From: Epichloe hybrida
Taxonomy: Eukaryota; Ascomycota; Sordariomycetes; Hypocreales; Clavicipitaceae
Length of the DNA stretch: 64,000 nucleotides
NCBI GenBank assembly: GCA_019022495.1
Contig: JAFEKR010000014.1
Span: 620,001 to 684,000 of the forward strand
Reading direction: 5' to 3'
Below are positions 8,162 to 20,399 of this stretch, in pieces (the first letter of the stretch is position 1; each line of letters begins with the position of its first letter). The notes below the pieces were generated by a model that did not search any database, was not told the origin of the DNA, and was given only the letters and a program-made list of their open reading frames with translations. The translations under genes were made by a program, and so were the position numbers.

Positions 8162-10700
8162 CTACGGAGAGCTACCAGAAGTGTAAGTGCTTTCCTCATC
8201 CGAACGCGAGTCCATGTACTCCTTGACCAGGTTACTCAGCCTAAAGGCCTCTGGGTCATCCACCACCCCGATAAAGGGAGGCCACCGGCCACGGACTTCC
8301 TTCATTTGCCTCTCTTGCCAATCCGCCGCGTCATCAAGCTCTGCTACTTGGGAGAGCAGTCGCAGTTCATCGGAGCCCATCCTTCTTTTCAAGAGCCGGA
8401 GCAATACTTGACAAAGGTAGAAGCTCTCTCCCTGGTCTCGCAGGCCCTTCACGGCGAGCACGATAGTGGATTTCACGGCCTCGACATCACTAGGCTCGCG
8501 CTCTCGGAGCCCGTTCAGCGACCTCAACGCCAGTTGACTAAGGATTGAGGGGAGGAATTTGTCTCCGACCTCGAAACCATGGCGAAGGTAGTACAGGCGG
8601 ATCAACATCTCCAAACTATCATCTGCGTTGGCGACGACTTCCTTCGTCGACGATTCTCCGGCATTGACCAAGAGCAGGGGTGACTGAATTGCCGAAAAGG
8701 TACCGGATAGCACACTGTGGTAGCTCATACTGCAGAGACGTTAGCACGCAATTGATGATGAAAGTGAGAGCCGGGCAGCATTCTCGCATGTGGCCAGAAA
8801 AAAAAAGAAAAAGAGAAAAAAAAAAAAAAAAAAAAAAAAACTCCATGCTCCGCCATCCGTGTGTGTGTGCAGCAGCAGGGCTGGTTCTTTGAGCTTACTG
8901 CAACATAATCTGACTTGGTAGTGCGATATTCTCGGCTTGTAAGGGCAGAGGAAGCTTTTGATACCAATCACATAACTGAGCATAGATGGTGGACATCTTG
9001 TCCTGGGATACTACTGAGGGCATTGTGTCCCCGAAACACTGAATACATATCTCGTGCATGATGAGCCTCAGCTCAACAGTGGCCTTGAACTGAAGAGCAA
9101 AGTGTGTTGGATATACCATTCGATCACCAGGATACCTCAACCACACTTCACCAAACCATGCTGGATCATGTGAGGGATCCGGCAACGGGGCTTTGGGGGG
9201 ATGTGCCAGCACCGGCGTATCTTGAAAAACATAGGCGTGAAGGCTGTGGTGATAACATCAGTGCTCGTTTCCTCGTTCCTTGCGGGGCTCATGCACAATT
9301 TCATTTCACCTACATCTGGTAGCTGAACAAGGCCCAGGCAGTAAAGTCCCGGGCCCGTCGCATCGTCATGCTCTTGACGGCTTTCTCCGAGGTATAAATG
9401 CCGATTGTATGAGCAATCTCTGCTGCCCGAACTGTGTATGACCATCCGATTATATCACGGCCCGACATGCTGTGCGCTATATTTAGGAGCACCCCCGCCT
9501 GCACAGTCGTGAGTCTACTTCTCTCCATCTCCATCTCCAGTCCCAAGAGCCTCTTTGCCTCTGTCAGAAACCTGTACCCCAAGGTGTTGGGACTCCAATA
9601 CTCATGTCTACTCCGGGCACCGGTGTATGACATCTAGACGGCGAGGTTTAGTTCCATTCTCAGCTGAGGACTGGCGGGCTGGAGCGTACCGAAGCACTCG
9701 CGAGGAGTGCGTTGACAAGCAGTGCTGAGCAAAATCGACTACGTCCCGCCGCCATATCCGCCAGAAAATAGTCTTTTTGAAAGCAATTGAGCCATGTATA
9801 CTCGTTCAGGAAATACACTTGCAGCATCTTGCGCATCATGGCGTCATCAGCACTCACGGAGGTCCACTCCGACGGCTTGGCGGAACCAAGCAAGGGATCA
9901 ACAACGCCGGCGGTATGGTATGGCTTCGTGTATGGACTGTGACCTTCCGAGGACATGTTTACCATGGCTTGCAGCGACTCTGCAGAATCATCCATAGACC
10001 ATTCGTACAGTAAAGATTGGAGATAGGCGGTGCTGGAGCGCCTTAGATACGCAGGCATCTCGGTTGAATAGGGGAACAGGTATCTATGTCGTGTTTCGGT
10101 CTTTAGCGACACCTGCAAGAGGAGGTCTCCTTCCTTGATCCGAGAGAGAATCGCCCGAGGATCGATGCCGCTCCGGATTCGGTGTAAGATCTCCATGGCT
10201 TCTTTTTCAGGTCGGCATCGTAGAGACTCGAATATCTCTGTGTAGGTATTTTGGTCATCTTGCATCTCATTTAGCTTCCTCTTGAGTGCCTGAGCATGTG
10301 TCTCTTCAGACACCACCGTATCGTATTCGCACTTTATGCCTCGCCTCGCACATGTTGCGCATTGGGGGCGCTCTCCACTACACTGAACTCCAACTCATTA
10401 GCCGGTGCCAGGCCAAGCGCTGTAAATATATATATACATATGTATATATATATCTGTTGTTGTCAATAATACCTTGATCTTGCGTCTTTGGCAAAGCTTA
10501 CAGGCTGCTTTGATCAGCTTTCTCTGTCGAACGGGGATGTTGATGGGGTTGATGGGATTGATGGGGTTGATGGGATTGATGGGGTTGATGGGATTGATGC
10601 GATCGGCGGAGTCATCGTCGCTGCTTTTCATGTCAGCCGGGAGAATCGAACGCGGCTTCTGGTTCACACCATGGCTACTGCTCGATGAGCCCCCGTCCAT
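8162..10700 (-). CDS. Zn2Cys6 (Gal4-type) transcription factor with fungal-specific regulatory domain
   Basis: Five exons on the minus strand: 10700-10473, 10382-9690, 9633-9314, 9243-8899 and 8729-8162, giving 717 aa. All introns have GT...AG, and the phases agree at each junction. The exon 1-2 splice restores the zinc cluster: Cys67, 70, 77, 84, 87 and 94 (CX2CX6CX6CX2CX6C, CKLCQRRKIK then CSGERPQCATCARRGIKC). The middle carries hallmarks of the fungal-specific domain: EYWSPNTLGYRFLTEAKRLL, then LPDPSHDPAWFGEVWLRYP and ATVELRLIMHEI. It is nuclear and DNA-binding, and likely controls genes through CGG triplets. Adjacency to the three polysaccharide genes suggests a pathway-specific role, but this is inference. 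The start at 10700 (MDGGSSSSS) is preferred. An in-frame ATG at 10826 would add 42 residues translated from a simple repeat. The intron 8730-8898 contains a long homopolymer run. Confidence 0.92.
10538..10600. repeat. In-frame minisatellite coding an Asn-Pro-Ile repeat in the regulator
   Basis: An 18-bp period array (GATGGGATTGATGGGGTT on the plus strand) codes six NPI repeats just before the zinc cluster on the minus strand. It sits in a presumably disordered N-terminal region and could vary in length between strains. Confidence 0.9.
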
Positions 10701-11650
10701 GGCTACCGGGTGGACATGTGGTGTTGCAGTCGCTCGCTGCGAACACAGGACACGCGACACAGGACACGCGACACAGGACACAGGACACAGGGGCAGTGTT
10801 GAGCTGGTCGACTTTGGGTTTTCCAAGAGAATCTTGATGGAGAGTTTGCTGCAGTGCTAGAATTTTATCATGTAGGACCTACGTGGCGTTCGGCTGCTCT
10901 GACGTCATTGGATAGAACAGGGACCGATTGTTTTCGCCATTGAAGAATAACAAATCCAAGGGTTCCTCGTACCCGAAACCCGAGAGAGAGACCCTGAGCC
11001 TAACAATCAATGCTGTTCAGAGCGGTCCAGAGCGTTCAGAGCATTCAGAGCGTTCAGAGCGCACCGAGTAGTCCGTAAGGGTTCAACAATCGGGCAAATC
11101 CACCAATGGCTTGCTTGCATTCCTTGCCCCTGAGGAGTGTATCTTTTAACCGACCTTGAGCTCCTTCCCGATCCGTCGTTCCTTCCTACCTGGTTCTTTC
11201 CTACCTGCTGGTCTGGACTCTGGAGATCGCCCGCACCTGCTCCTTTTCCCACCGTCGCCATCGCAAGTCGGCTCGTAATTTGCCTCGACTAATGTTCGGT
11301 CGAGCTCGGGGTTATCAAGTTCAGGAAGACGTGGAGGTATTTTACGGGCCCAGGCCAATCCTAACAAAGTTTAGCATACTCAAGTTTAGCACAACAACTG
11401 ACTCGATTGAGAAAGACGATGACGCGTCGTAAAAAATCAAGAATATATCTTGATATCTGTAAAGCTTAGTGAGAAGATACATAAGTGGGTTCCGTAGACA
11501 AACTAGGGAAAGCGGCGGATGCACAATTCAATTTTGATCGGATGCGCGTATACGGAGTAGTTGTCCCGCGTCCCCGCTTGCATTCTGTCTCAGATTCCGG
11601 GGTTACAGCAAATCTCGGCTCTAACAAAGTTAATCTCGTATCTAGGGTGG
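10701..11650. promoter_or_regulatory. Upstream region of the regulator and edge of the gene block
   Basis: No gene is seen. It carries an ACAGGACACGCGAC-type simple repeat (10746-10791) just upstream of the preferred start codon, and a GAGCGTTCA-type repeat (about 11024-11062). From about 11,340 the composition becomes more A+T-rich. The promoter of the regulator should lie here. Confidence 0.5.
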
Positions 11651-11887
11651 AGCCTTGTGACTAGCAGAATAGCATATGCTAGGCATATGCCTAGTATATA
11701 CTATTATAAAGTGTAAATTCTTTACTAAGTAATTTTTATTTAGCATATGCGTTATATATGTAATTATTAAGTGTAATTTAATTACTAAGTGATTTTTATT
11801 TTATATATACTATTATAAAGTATAAATTATTAGTCCTTATCTAAGTGATTTTTTTTATATATATGCGTAGCATATGCTATTGCTATT
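11651..11887. repeat. Host sequence X, left part: degenerate 60-70 bp tandem repeats
   Basis: Units built on ATTATAAAGTGTAAATT followed by AAGTAATTTTTATTT and ATATGC recur three to four times. The array continues at 30,951-31,060, on the far side of the gypsy element that split it at CTATT (11883-11887 and 30946-30950). Confidence 0.7.
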
Positions 11888-12157
11888 TGTTAGGAGCGCA
11901 GAGGTTAAAGATAGGATATTTATTAAAGCGGGTCTTTAGAGAACCTTTAGGCTATGTAAATAACAAAGAGGCTAGCTAGATATAAGATAGCTATATGCTT
12001 ATAGAGTAAGGTATTTATTAAAGACTACGTATATTATTAGTACTAGGTTAGAGATTAAAACCTTTATATACTTACCCTTAGCTAGTATTTATCTAGTAGT
12101 AACTATAATAGTCTTAGCTATTACTTTATTCTTAACCTTTTAGTATAAGCTATAATA
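11888..12157 (+). repeat. 5' LTR of Gypsy-1
   Basis: It aligns base for base in length with the 3' LTR (30676-30945) and with the solo LTR at 47712-47980 (shared GAGAACCTTTAGGCTAT and GGTTAGAGATTAAAACCTT). This copy is the most heavily RIP-mutated: its end reads CTATAATA where the others read CCATGACA or CCGTGACA. Confidence 0.92.
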
Positions 12158-12399
12158 AATTAATCTTTCTTAACCTTTTTAAGGATATAAACTATTAGCT
12201 AGATTATTATATAGCTAATACTTTAAAGATCTATAAGAAACACGCTAGTACCTTATAATAATAAAGCTATAGATAATTAGGAAAATAAAGAACCCCTATA
12301 ATCTAAAACTATAGATAATAAGGTATAATAAACATTACTTAATCCTAATTTAGGTAAAGGTATAGATAATATAACTAAAGAAAAAAGGGCATTATAGTA

Positions 12400-15300
12400 A
12401 TGCTATAAGGTTATATAAGCTAAGCTATATTACCTTTAAAGGAGATAAGAGGTCTTATAGATAAAGGTATAAATTAAAGAGCTTAAGGCAAATCTAGGAT
12501 TAGCTAGACCTTAAACTAGACTTATAATTACCCCTTAATTTAGACTTATAATTACCCCTTAAATATTAGCTATAATTTTACCTATAGTCTATAGTAATAT
12601 AGTAGTAATTATATAGTAAAGGAGTTTTATTAAAATATAGATAAAAATACCTATATATAAAGGGGAAATATATAAAAGCCTATAGAATTTCTTAGTAAAC
12701 TTAGATATATTATTTAAATTAAATTACTATACCTTTAAGAATAATATAACTAAGGTAGCGTATATAGGTAGTTACTTAGCTAGTAATATAAAGTAATAGT
12801 AAATACGTTATATAGCTATAAATAAGTATATAAATTATTTATTAATTACCTAGGTAAATTTCCTAGAATAGTTAAAAACTAGAATAATAGATATAAGTAT
12901 AAGACACTTAGAAGTAATAAGGTTACTACTAAATCTTAGGTAAAAGAATAACTAATTATTTTAATCCTTTATATAAGCCTAGGATAAGGTAAAAGCTAAG
13001 TTACCTAAAGAAATCCTTATATATCTAAGAATTATAATCTTTTTAAATAGCTTAAATAATACTATAAGGAAGTAAATAATTAGTTAAGAGATTTTAATAA
13101 CCTAAAGCTAACTATAAGGCTAGGGTAAGAAAGTAAAGGTTATAATAGGTTTAGGCTAAAATAATAAAAAAGGTTAGGACTTTAAAAGAAAAAGGTAATA
13201 CTCTTATTTTATATTACTTATAAATAAGGCATAGTAATAAAGTAAAGACTAAGGGAAAAGATTATCCCTAGTATACTATAAATATAAAAAGCCTAGGTAT
13301 ACTATACTAACTTATTAAGCACTAGATTATTTTACTTATAAAAGTACTAAATATATAACTAAGAAGCATAGGGAAAGTAATAATAAAGCTATATCTCCTA
13401 ATATAATACTAGTTTAATTAGTATAAACCTAGGAATATAATCTTACTATAGAATACCCTATAGATAATAAAATAAGAATATAAGTATCTCTATAATAAGA
13501 TAACTAGTGGTTAGCTATATAAGCGCTATTTAATATAAGTATATAGTCTTTAATAATTTATCTAAAATTATTATTTAAAAAGGATTAGGAGAATATAATC
13601 TAATTAAATAGGATATTAAAGAGTGTAAGTAAAAAAGTGATTTTATATTAAGGAATTTAAAGAAAATTAGTTAAAATAAAAGATAGTATAGGATTTATAA
13701 AGGTTTACTAAGTTAGCTACTTTATTACTAATATAAGTAAAGGGATAATTCTAGGTATAGACTAAATTAAAGAGTATTTACTTATAATTATATATTAGGA
13801 GTATAAATACTAGAGATATCTAGTAATAATAGAATATCTTTTCTTTACTTATAGTAAGTAGTAAGTATATAGAGAGAAAGAAATAGTAGTAGTTACTTTA
13901 TTATTAGAAGTAATAAAGATTAAGCTAAGTATTCTAGAAAATAAAAATTAAAAAGGAAAAGAAAAAGGCTAATTAAAAAACCTAGTAGTAATAAATATAT
14001 AAATAAATAGTAAAGTAACTATATAAATCCTTAAGTATACTTATTTATAGTAAAAAAGCAAAGGTATTATAGTTATACTAATTTTAGAAAACATAAGTAA
14101 TAAAGAAGCTATATTAAATTAGGATAAGAGCACTAAGTGCCTTATACTAATAATCCTAGAAGAATATAGGGAGTTTATAGATATTTTTTCTAAAGAGTTA
14201 GTAAGTAAGCTTCCTAAACTAGGAGGTTATACTTATATAATTAAATTAGAAGAGGGGAAAACACTACCTTAAGGGCCTATATATAATTTAGCTAAAAGGG
14301 AGCTAGAGGTTCTTAGAGAGTACCTTATAAGTATATAGCTTAAAGGGTAAATTAGAAGATTAGTTAGCCTAGCTAGAGCCTTAATTTTATTTATTTTAAA
14401 GAAAGGAGGGAAATTAAGGCTTTATATAAATTATAGGGGCTTAAATAAGATTATAATTAAGAATAAGGCCCCTTTACCCCTTATTACTAAAATTCTTAAT
14501 TAATTAGTAAGTATAGTTATTTTTATAGTCCTAGATTTAAAAGATATATATTACTAGCTATGGATTTACTTAGGTAATAAGTAAAAAATAGCGTTCTATT
14601 ATTAATATAGCTACTTTAAATATTTAGTAATGCTATTTAAACTAGTTAACACACTAGTGACTTTTTAGGAGTATATTAATATTACTCTTAAAGGACTTAT
14701 TAATAAGACTTACATTATCTATCTAGATAATACGCTAATATATAGTAGTAAGGTTAAAGATTATATAAAGCATATTAAATAAGTTTTATATAGGTTTAAA
14801 GAGGTAGGTCTTTTTATTAACTTTAAGAAGTGTTAATTTTTAGTTAAGGAAGTTAAATTTTTAGGCTTTAAGATATTAGAGAAAGGTATTATAATAGACT
14901 TAGTAAGAGTTAAAGTAATTATAACCTAGCTAATACTACATAGTGTTTTTAATATTTAGTTATTTCTTAGTTTTACTAGATTTTACTACTATTTTATTAA
15001 ATAGTATAGTAAAGTTATTATTCTATTAATAAATTACCTTAGAGGGAATTAACTAGTAATATTTAAACTAAAACCCTATAAGATAGTAGCGTTTAGAGAG
15101 CTTTAATAAAGATTTTAGAAAGCGCTAATTTTAGTGCATTTTAACTTACTTATATATCTTAGAGTGAAGATAAATATATCTAAATATGCGATTAGGGCTA
15201 TACTTATAATATTAGTTCTAGGTCACTAGTACTAAGTTATATTTATATTAAGAAAGATAACTAATACTAAATTATAATATTTAAAACCTAATAGCAAATT

Positions 15301-17600
15301 ATTAGCTATCTAAGAGGCTTTTTACATATAGAGACACTATCTTGCTTATTTAGCTTATATAATTAAAGTTATTATAGATTATTTAAACTATAAGTACCTT
15401 ACTATAAAGCCTAAGCTTACTAGTAAGTAAGTAACTATACTTAATAAGCTTTATCCTTTTAATTTTAAGATTATATATTATATAGGGAAATTAAATCCTA
15501 CTAACTAACTTTTAAGAAAACTAGATTTTATAAGTAAGGTAAGGAAAGAGAAAGTAATAACTATATAACTTCTTACCTTTTTATTTAAATTTATAAATAC
15601 TAAGAGATAGGAACACTATAGTAATATTATTAATACCATAGGCTCTATAAAAACGTCACTTAATATAACTAATAGTTAGTTATAATAACGCTATAATAAT
15701 ACTACTAATATCTAGGGTTTTAAAAAATCATAACTTAACTATATTCCTAAAGAACCTAATAATCTAAATAACCTTAAAAGAGTTATATTAGTAAGGTTAT
15801 TTAATACTTTTTATACTTCTATTAATAAGTAATAAGCTAGCTATAGTAATACTATTAGTACATAGCATATGTATTATTTATTACTTAATTATTTTAATTT
15901 TCCTATTAAACTAGCTATTTCTAATAGGAATAGACTAGTATAGGTTATTACTAGTAAGTAGTAAGGGCGCCCCTTAAAAACATTACTTATCTATATCCTT
16001 ATAAGACTAGAAGTATTTATTAAACTAATTACTTATAGAGATATTATAGCTAGGATCTAATTTATTTAGAGAACCTCTTTTAAGTTTAACTCTAACTTTC
16101 TAGAAAAGAGCTTAAAATTAAAACCCCTAATTTAAGTCTTATTATATAAAGCATAGTAAGGTAATAACTTTACTATAGCTTAATTAAAGTTACTTAAAAG
16201 TGGTAATCTAGCTATGTCCTAGATATAGTTAATTAGACTCTCTAAGCTATTAATATTTAAGAATTATATTTTTATTTCTCTAGGTATAAGGAAAGAAATT
16301 TTATTACTAACTTATAATAACCTTACTACTAAGCACTAAGGAGTAAGCAAAACTCTTTATTAGATTATAAACTAATATTATTAGCTAATAATAAAGAAAG
16401 ATATAAAGGTACACATTAGCACTTACATAGATTATTAGACTTTAAAACTAAGGCATTATAAACTATATAGTAAGCTAGCTATATTACTAGTGCCTAATTA
16501 CCTCTTTTAAGAATTATTAATAGATTCTATTACTAGACTTCTACTAGTAAAAGATTTAAATTAGACCTATAATATAATTTTAGTTATTATTAACTATTTT
16601 ATAAAATATAGTATTTATATCCTTATTTTAACATAACTAACTAGTAATAGGCTAGTAACTATATTCTTAGAATATATTTTTAGAGACTATAAAGCCCTAG
16701 AAGGTATTATAATAAACTAAGGTTCTATATTTACTAGTGGTTTCTAGATAACTTTTTGTTATCTTCTTATAATAAAGCGGCTACTTAGCACTACTTTTTA
16801 CCCTTAAATAAATAGTTAAATAAAACGTTTAAACTAGGTCTTAGAACATTATTTAAGGGCTTTTGCTTATACTAAACAAACTAATTAAGCAGATAACCTA
16901 TTAATAGCGCAATTTGCGTATAATATAAGTAATTACTTAACGTATAGCTACACACTAGTAAAGGCATTATAAGGTTATAATCCTAGAGGTCTGTAGTAAG
17001 TAGTAGTAAATATCCCTTTAGTAAATAATTAAGCTAAAAGTAGGATTTTAGCACTAAGAGAGAAACATACTATAATTAAGTAGCTTTTAAGTAACTTATA
17101 GACTTAGTATAAAAAATATTATAACTAGAAGAGAATTCTAATAAGGTTTAAAGTTAGTAACTATATTTTATTATTAATAAAAAACACTAACCTAAGACAC
17201 CCTAGTAAGAAGCTAGCTATAAAGTATCTAGGCTCCTATAAAATTAAAAAGGTAATTAGAAGTTATAAATTAGTATATTAATTAAAATTACTACCTAGGA
17301 CTTAATTATATAATATATTTAATATTACTAGTCTTAAACCTTTTAAAGGGGACTTAATTAACGTAGAAAATACGCCCTTACTATAAGATACTATTAAAGA
17401 TAATAAATAAGAGTTTAAAGTTAAGAGAATTATTTTATATTACTATAATAAAAGGCATTATAAATATCTAGTTAAATAAAAAGGCTATAATACTTTAGAG
17501 AATTCTTAGGTATTAAAAAGGGATTTTATTACTAAAGAAATTTTTAATAACTATAAGCAATAGCTAAGTAATAAAGTTAATATAAGGTAATTACGTTTTA
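12400..17600 (+). pseudogene. gag-pol relic of Gypsy-1: gag, protease/RT, RNase H, integrase, chromodomain
   Basis: Read through RIP stops, the plus strand gives in order: a gag region with a decayed zinc knuckle near 13,273-13,310; reverse transcriptase at about 14,316-15,060 (KLRLYINYRGLNKI and YLVMLFKLVNTLVTFQEYIN); RNase H to about 15,500; the integrase core at about 16,500-16,960 (DNA-binding NQVLEHYLRAF and LLIAQFAYNIS); and a C-terminal chromodomain at about 17,430-17,600 (YKYLVKQKGYNTLEN). The YxDD box near 14,719-14,745 reads YLDN, a G-to-A RIP change. Domain order RT-RH-INT and a chromodomain define a chromovirus. No working protein can be made. Confidence 0.9.
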
Positions 17601-18224
17601 TAACTTAATATACTAAAGATATTAGAAAATAAAGTTAATTTACTTAGGTAACTTAAATAATCTATTATATAGCTACTAAGTACCTATCCCTTTATAATAA
17701 AGTTAGCCCTTAAGACCACTAGTCCCTTATTATTAGTAATAGCTATAGGAGCTATAGAGAAAAAGGCCTTAGGAGTATTTTTATTATTAAAATCCCTCTC
17801 TTTATATATATAGACTTAAAGTACACTAAGGAGCTTAATAAGACTAATATATTTAGGTAAATTAATGGTATTTAGTGTAAACTACTAGTAAGTTAGTTAA
17901 GCATTAGCTATGTATATTAAGAAAGCTTACCTTTAGGATATTCTAGGCTATAAAGTAAAGAGAGTTTAAAATATTAATCTAAGTCTCTAGATTTATAGTA
18001 TTACTTAGTAATACTATTATAGTATATTTATTATATTTTACCTTATAAGTAGCATTAGTAAATATTTAAGCGTGGTAAATATAACTATGCTTATTAGAAT
18101 TTTTATAAACTAGGATAGCATTTTATAGCTTTTTCTTTACTTTTATAATAGGCTAGTAGCAAGTTAGTAGTAATCTAGCGTCTAGGAAATAGGATTATAC
18201 TCACTTTATTTTAATAGTAGTAGC

Positions 18225-20399
18225 TAGAGCATTGTTGTATTGTATTGTATTGTATTTTTTGGCCCTTCGATGTATTGTATTGTATTGTATTGCCCTATGT
18301 ATTATATTGTGTATTATATTGTATTAAAAATACAATACAATACAATACAATACATACAATACAATGTATTATTAAGGGAAAAAAAGTGGAGTATTATATA
18401 AATTCATTATATAGTAGATTTTTTAAGTAATTTAATTATAGTATTCTTATTCTTATATATAATTTAGTTATTTATTTAAAAATCTATAACGTTTTAGCTT
18501 ATTTATAAAAGTAAGCTTATTATAGATATTATATACCATAATAAAGTAATTCTTGGTTTAGTTTATAGAATGATTTTTTTTATACTTTTTAAAAGTTCTT
18601 TTTTCTTAATATCTTTTTTCTTGGATTTACTATTACTTTTATTATATAAAAAATATACAATATAATACAATACAATACAATATAATGTATTATATAATAT
18701 TAAGGGTAGTATATATATCTTAAATATATTAGATTTTAAGCGTAATCTAAATATAGTATTCGTATTTTTTTAAATAATTTAGATATTTATTTAAAATTCT
18801 ATAAAGTTTTAGCTTATTTAGTAAAGTAAGCTTATTATATATATAGGGTAGCTATATATGGTTTATTTTTATCTTATCTTATACCTTAATTTATTTACTA
18901 TATTTAAAAGGTTTTTTTAACTTTATATCTTTTTTATAGGATTTATTAATGATTTTATTATATACAAAATACAATATAATACAATACAATACAATACAAT
19001 ACAATATAATGTATTATATGATATTAAGGGTAGTATATATATCCTAAATATATTAGATTTTAAGGGTAATTTAAATATAGTATTCCTGTTTTTATAAATA
19101 ATTTAGAAATTTATTTAAAATTTATAAAGTTTTAGCTTATTTAGTAAAGTAAGCTTATTATATATTTAGGGTAGCTAAATATTATATATTAGAATATAGG
19201 CTTATACTTTAATTTTTTTTCTATATTATAAAGGTCTTTTCACTATTCTATTATTTTTTACAGATTTACTACTAATTTCTATACCTTTTTTAGCTTTTAT
19301 TATAATAATTACCCTAAAGAAATTATTTAATATTCTTAATTAATAAGATATTAAATCTAAAGAAAAATATACTAATATAAGTAAACTTTTTAAAAAATAT
19401 AATAAAATATTTTATCTTAAATAAAACTTTCCTAGGTTTAAAAGAATTTTTTTTTAGATTTATAATATACTTTTTTAACTTTATAGGTTTTTTAAATAAA
19501 AGAATAAGTAAAAAGTCTATAAAAAAGTTTCTTAATACTTATCTTAATTAAAAATACTTATTTTAATTTAATAACTAGACTTTTTAATAGTTTATATAAA
19601 TATAATAAAAAGCTTTATAAAAGTCTTAGCTATATATATTTTATATAGTTTTATATAATTTTATATAATAAAATTAGCTTTTTTTAAATAAAAGAAAATA
19701 GTATTTTAAATATAAAAAAAAATAATTTACTATATATTTATATATAAGATATAATTCTCTTATCATAAAGAATATGAATAAAAAAGTGAGTCTGAAAAGT
19801 GAGTCTTTATAACTATTAGTAATGTATTAATAGCTTTCTTACTTAAATATATAACCTTTACTTAAAGAGAGGGTTTTTAATAAAAGTGGGTCCATAAGTG
19901 GGTCTTTATAACTATTAGTAACTTATCAATAGCTTTCTTACTTAAATATATAACCTTTACTTAAAGAGAGGGTTTTTAATAAAAGTGAGTTTATAAGTGG
20001 GTTCTTATAACTATTAGTTACTTATCTATAGCTTTTATGCTTAGATATATAATTTTTACTTAAAAGGAATACTAGTTAATACTAATAGCTATTAAATTTG
20101 TAAGCTATTACAAGCTATTACAAGCTATTACAAGCTATTACAAGCTATTACAAGCTATTACAAGCTATTATAAGCTATTATAAGCTATTATAAGCTATTA
20201 TAAGCTATTATAAGCTATTATAAGCTATTATATTAACTATATATACCTTATTATAACTTATAATTAAGGAATTTAACTTTATACTAAAAAAAAGAAAAAA
20301 AAATACAAAACAATACAAATAATACATGTATTGTATTGTATTGTAAAATTTCTAATGTATTGTATTGTGTAATGTATTGTATTGTAATGCAATGCTCTA
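18225..20399 (+). mobile_element. hAT-like non-autonomous element F (2,175 bp)
   Basis: Termini TAGAGCATTG and CAATGCTCTA are inverted copies of the family end CAGAGTATTG. The 8-bp TSD is GTAGTAGC at 18217-18224 and GTAGTAAC at 20400-20407, one G-to-A difference. Subterminal arrays of TGTAT/ATACA lie at both ends. Three related blocks beginning with ATACAATACAATA and containing TTTAGCTTATTTA...GTAAGCTTATTATATAT recur at about 18,330, 18,650 and 18,965. A minisatellite (CAAGCTATTA)n lies at 20101-20230. No transposase is seen. Confidence 0.82.
20101..20232. repeat. (YAAGCTATTA)n minisatellite in element F
   Basis: About thirteen 10-bp units. The first seven or so read CAAGCTATTA and the rest TAAGCTATTA, so the array shows a sharp C/T switch between two unit types. 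Confidence 0.92.

Noticed and set aside
7784..8548. 254-codon plus-strand frame after the synthase
   Set aside because: It starts in an A-rich 3' region and then overlaps the last exon of the regulator on the opposite strand, which is the real gene.
18240..18370. CRISPR-like or telomeric array (TGTAT/ATACA repeats)
   Set aside because: Units are 5 bp without spacers, occur at the ends of a transposable element with TSDs, and are not TTAGGG.
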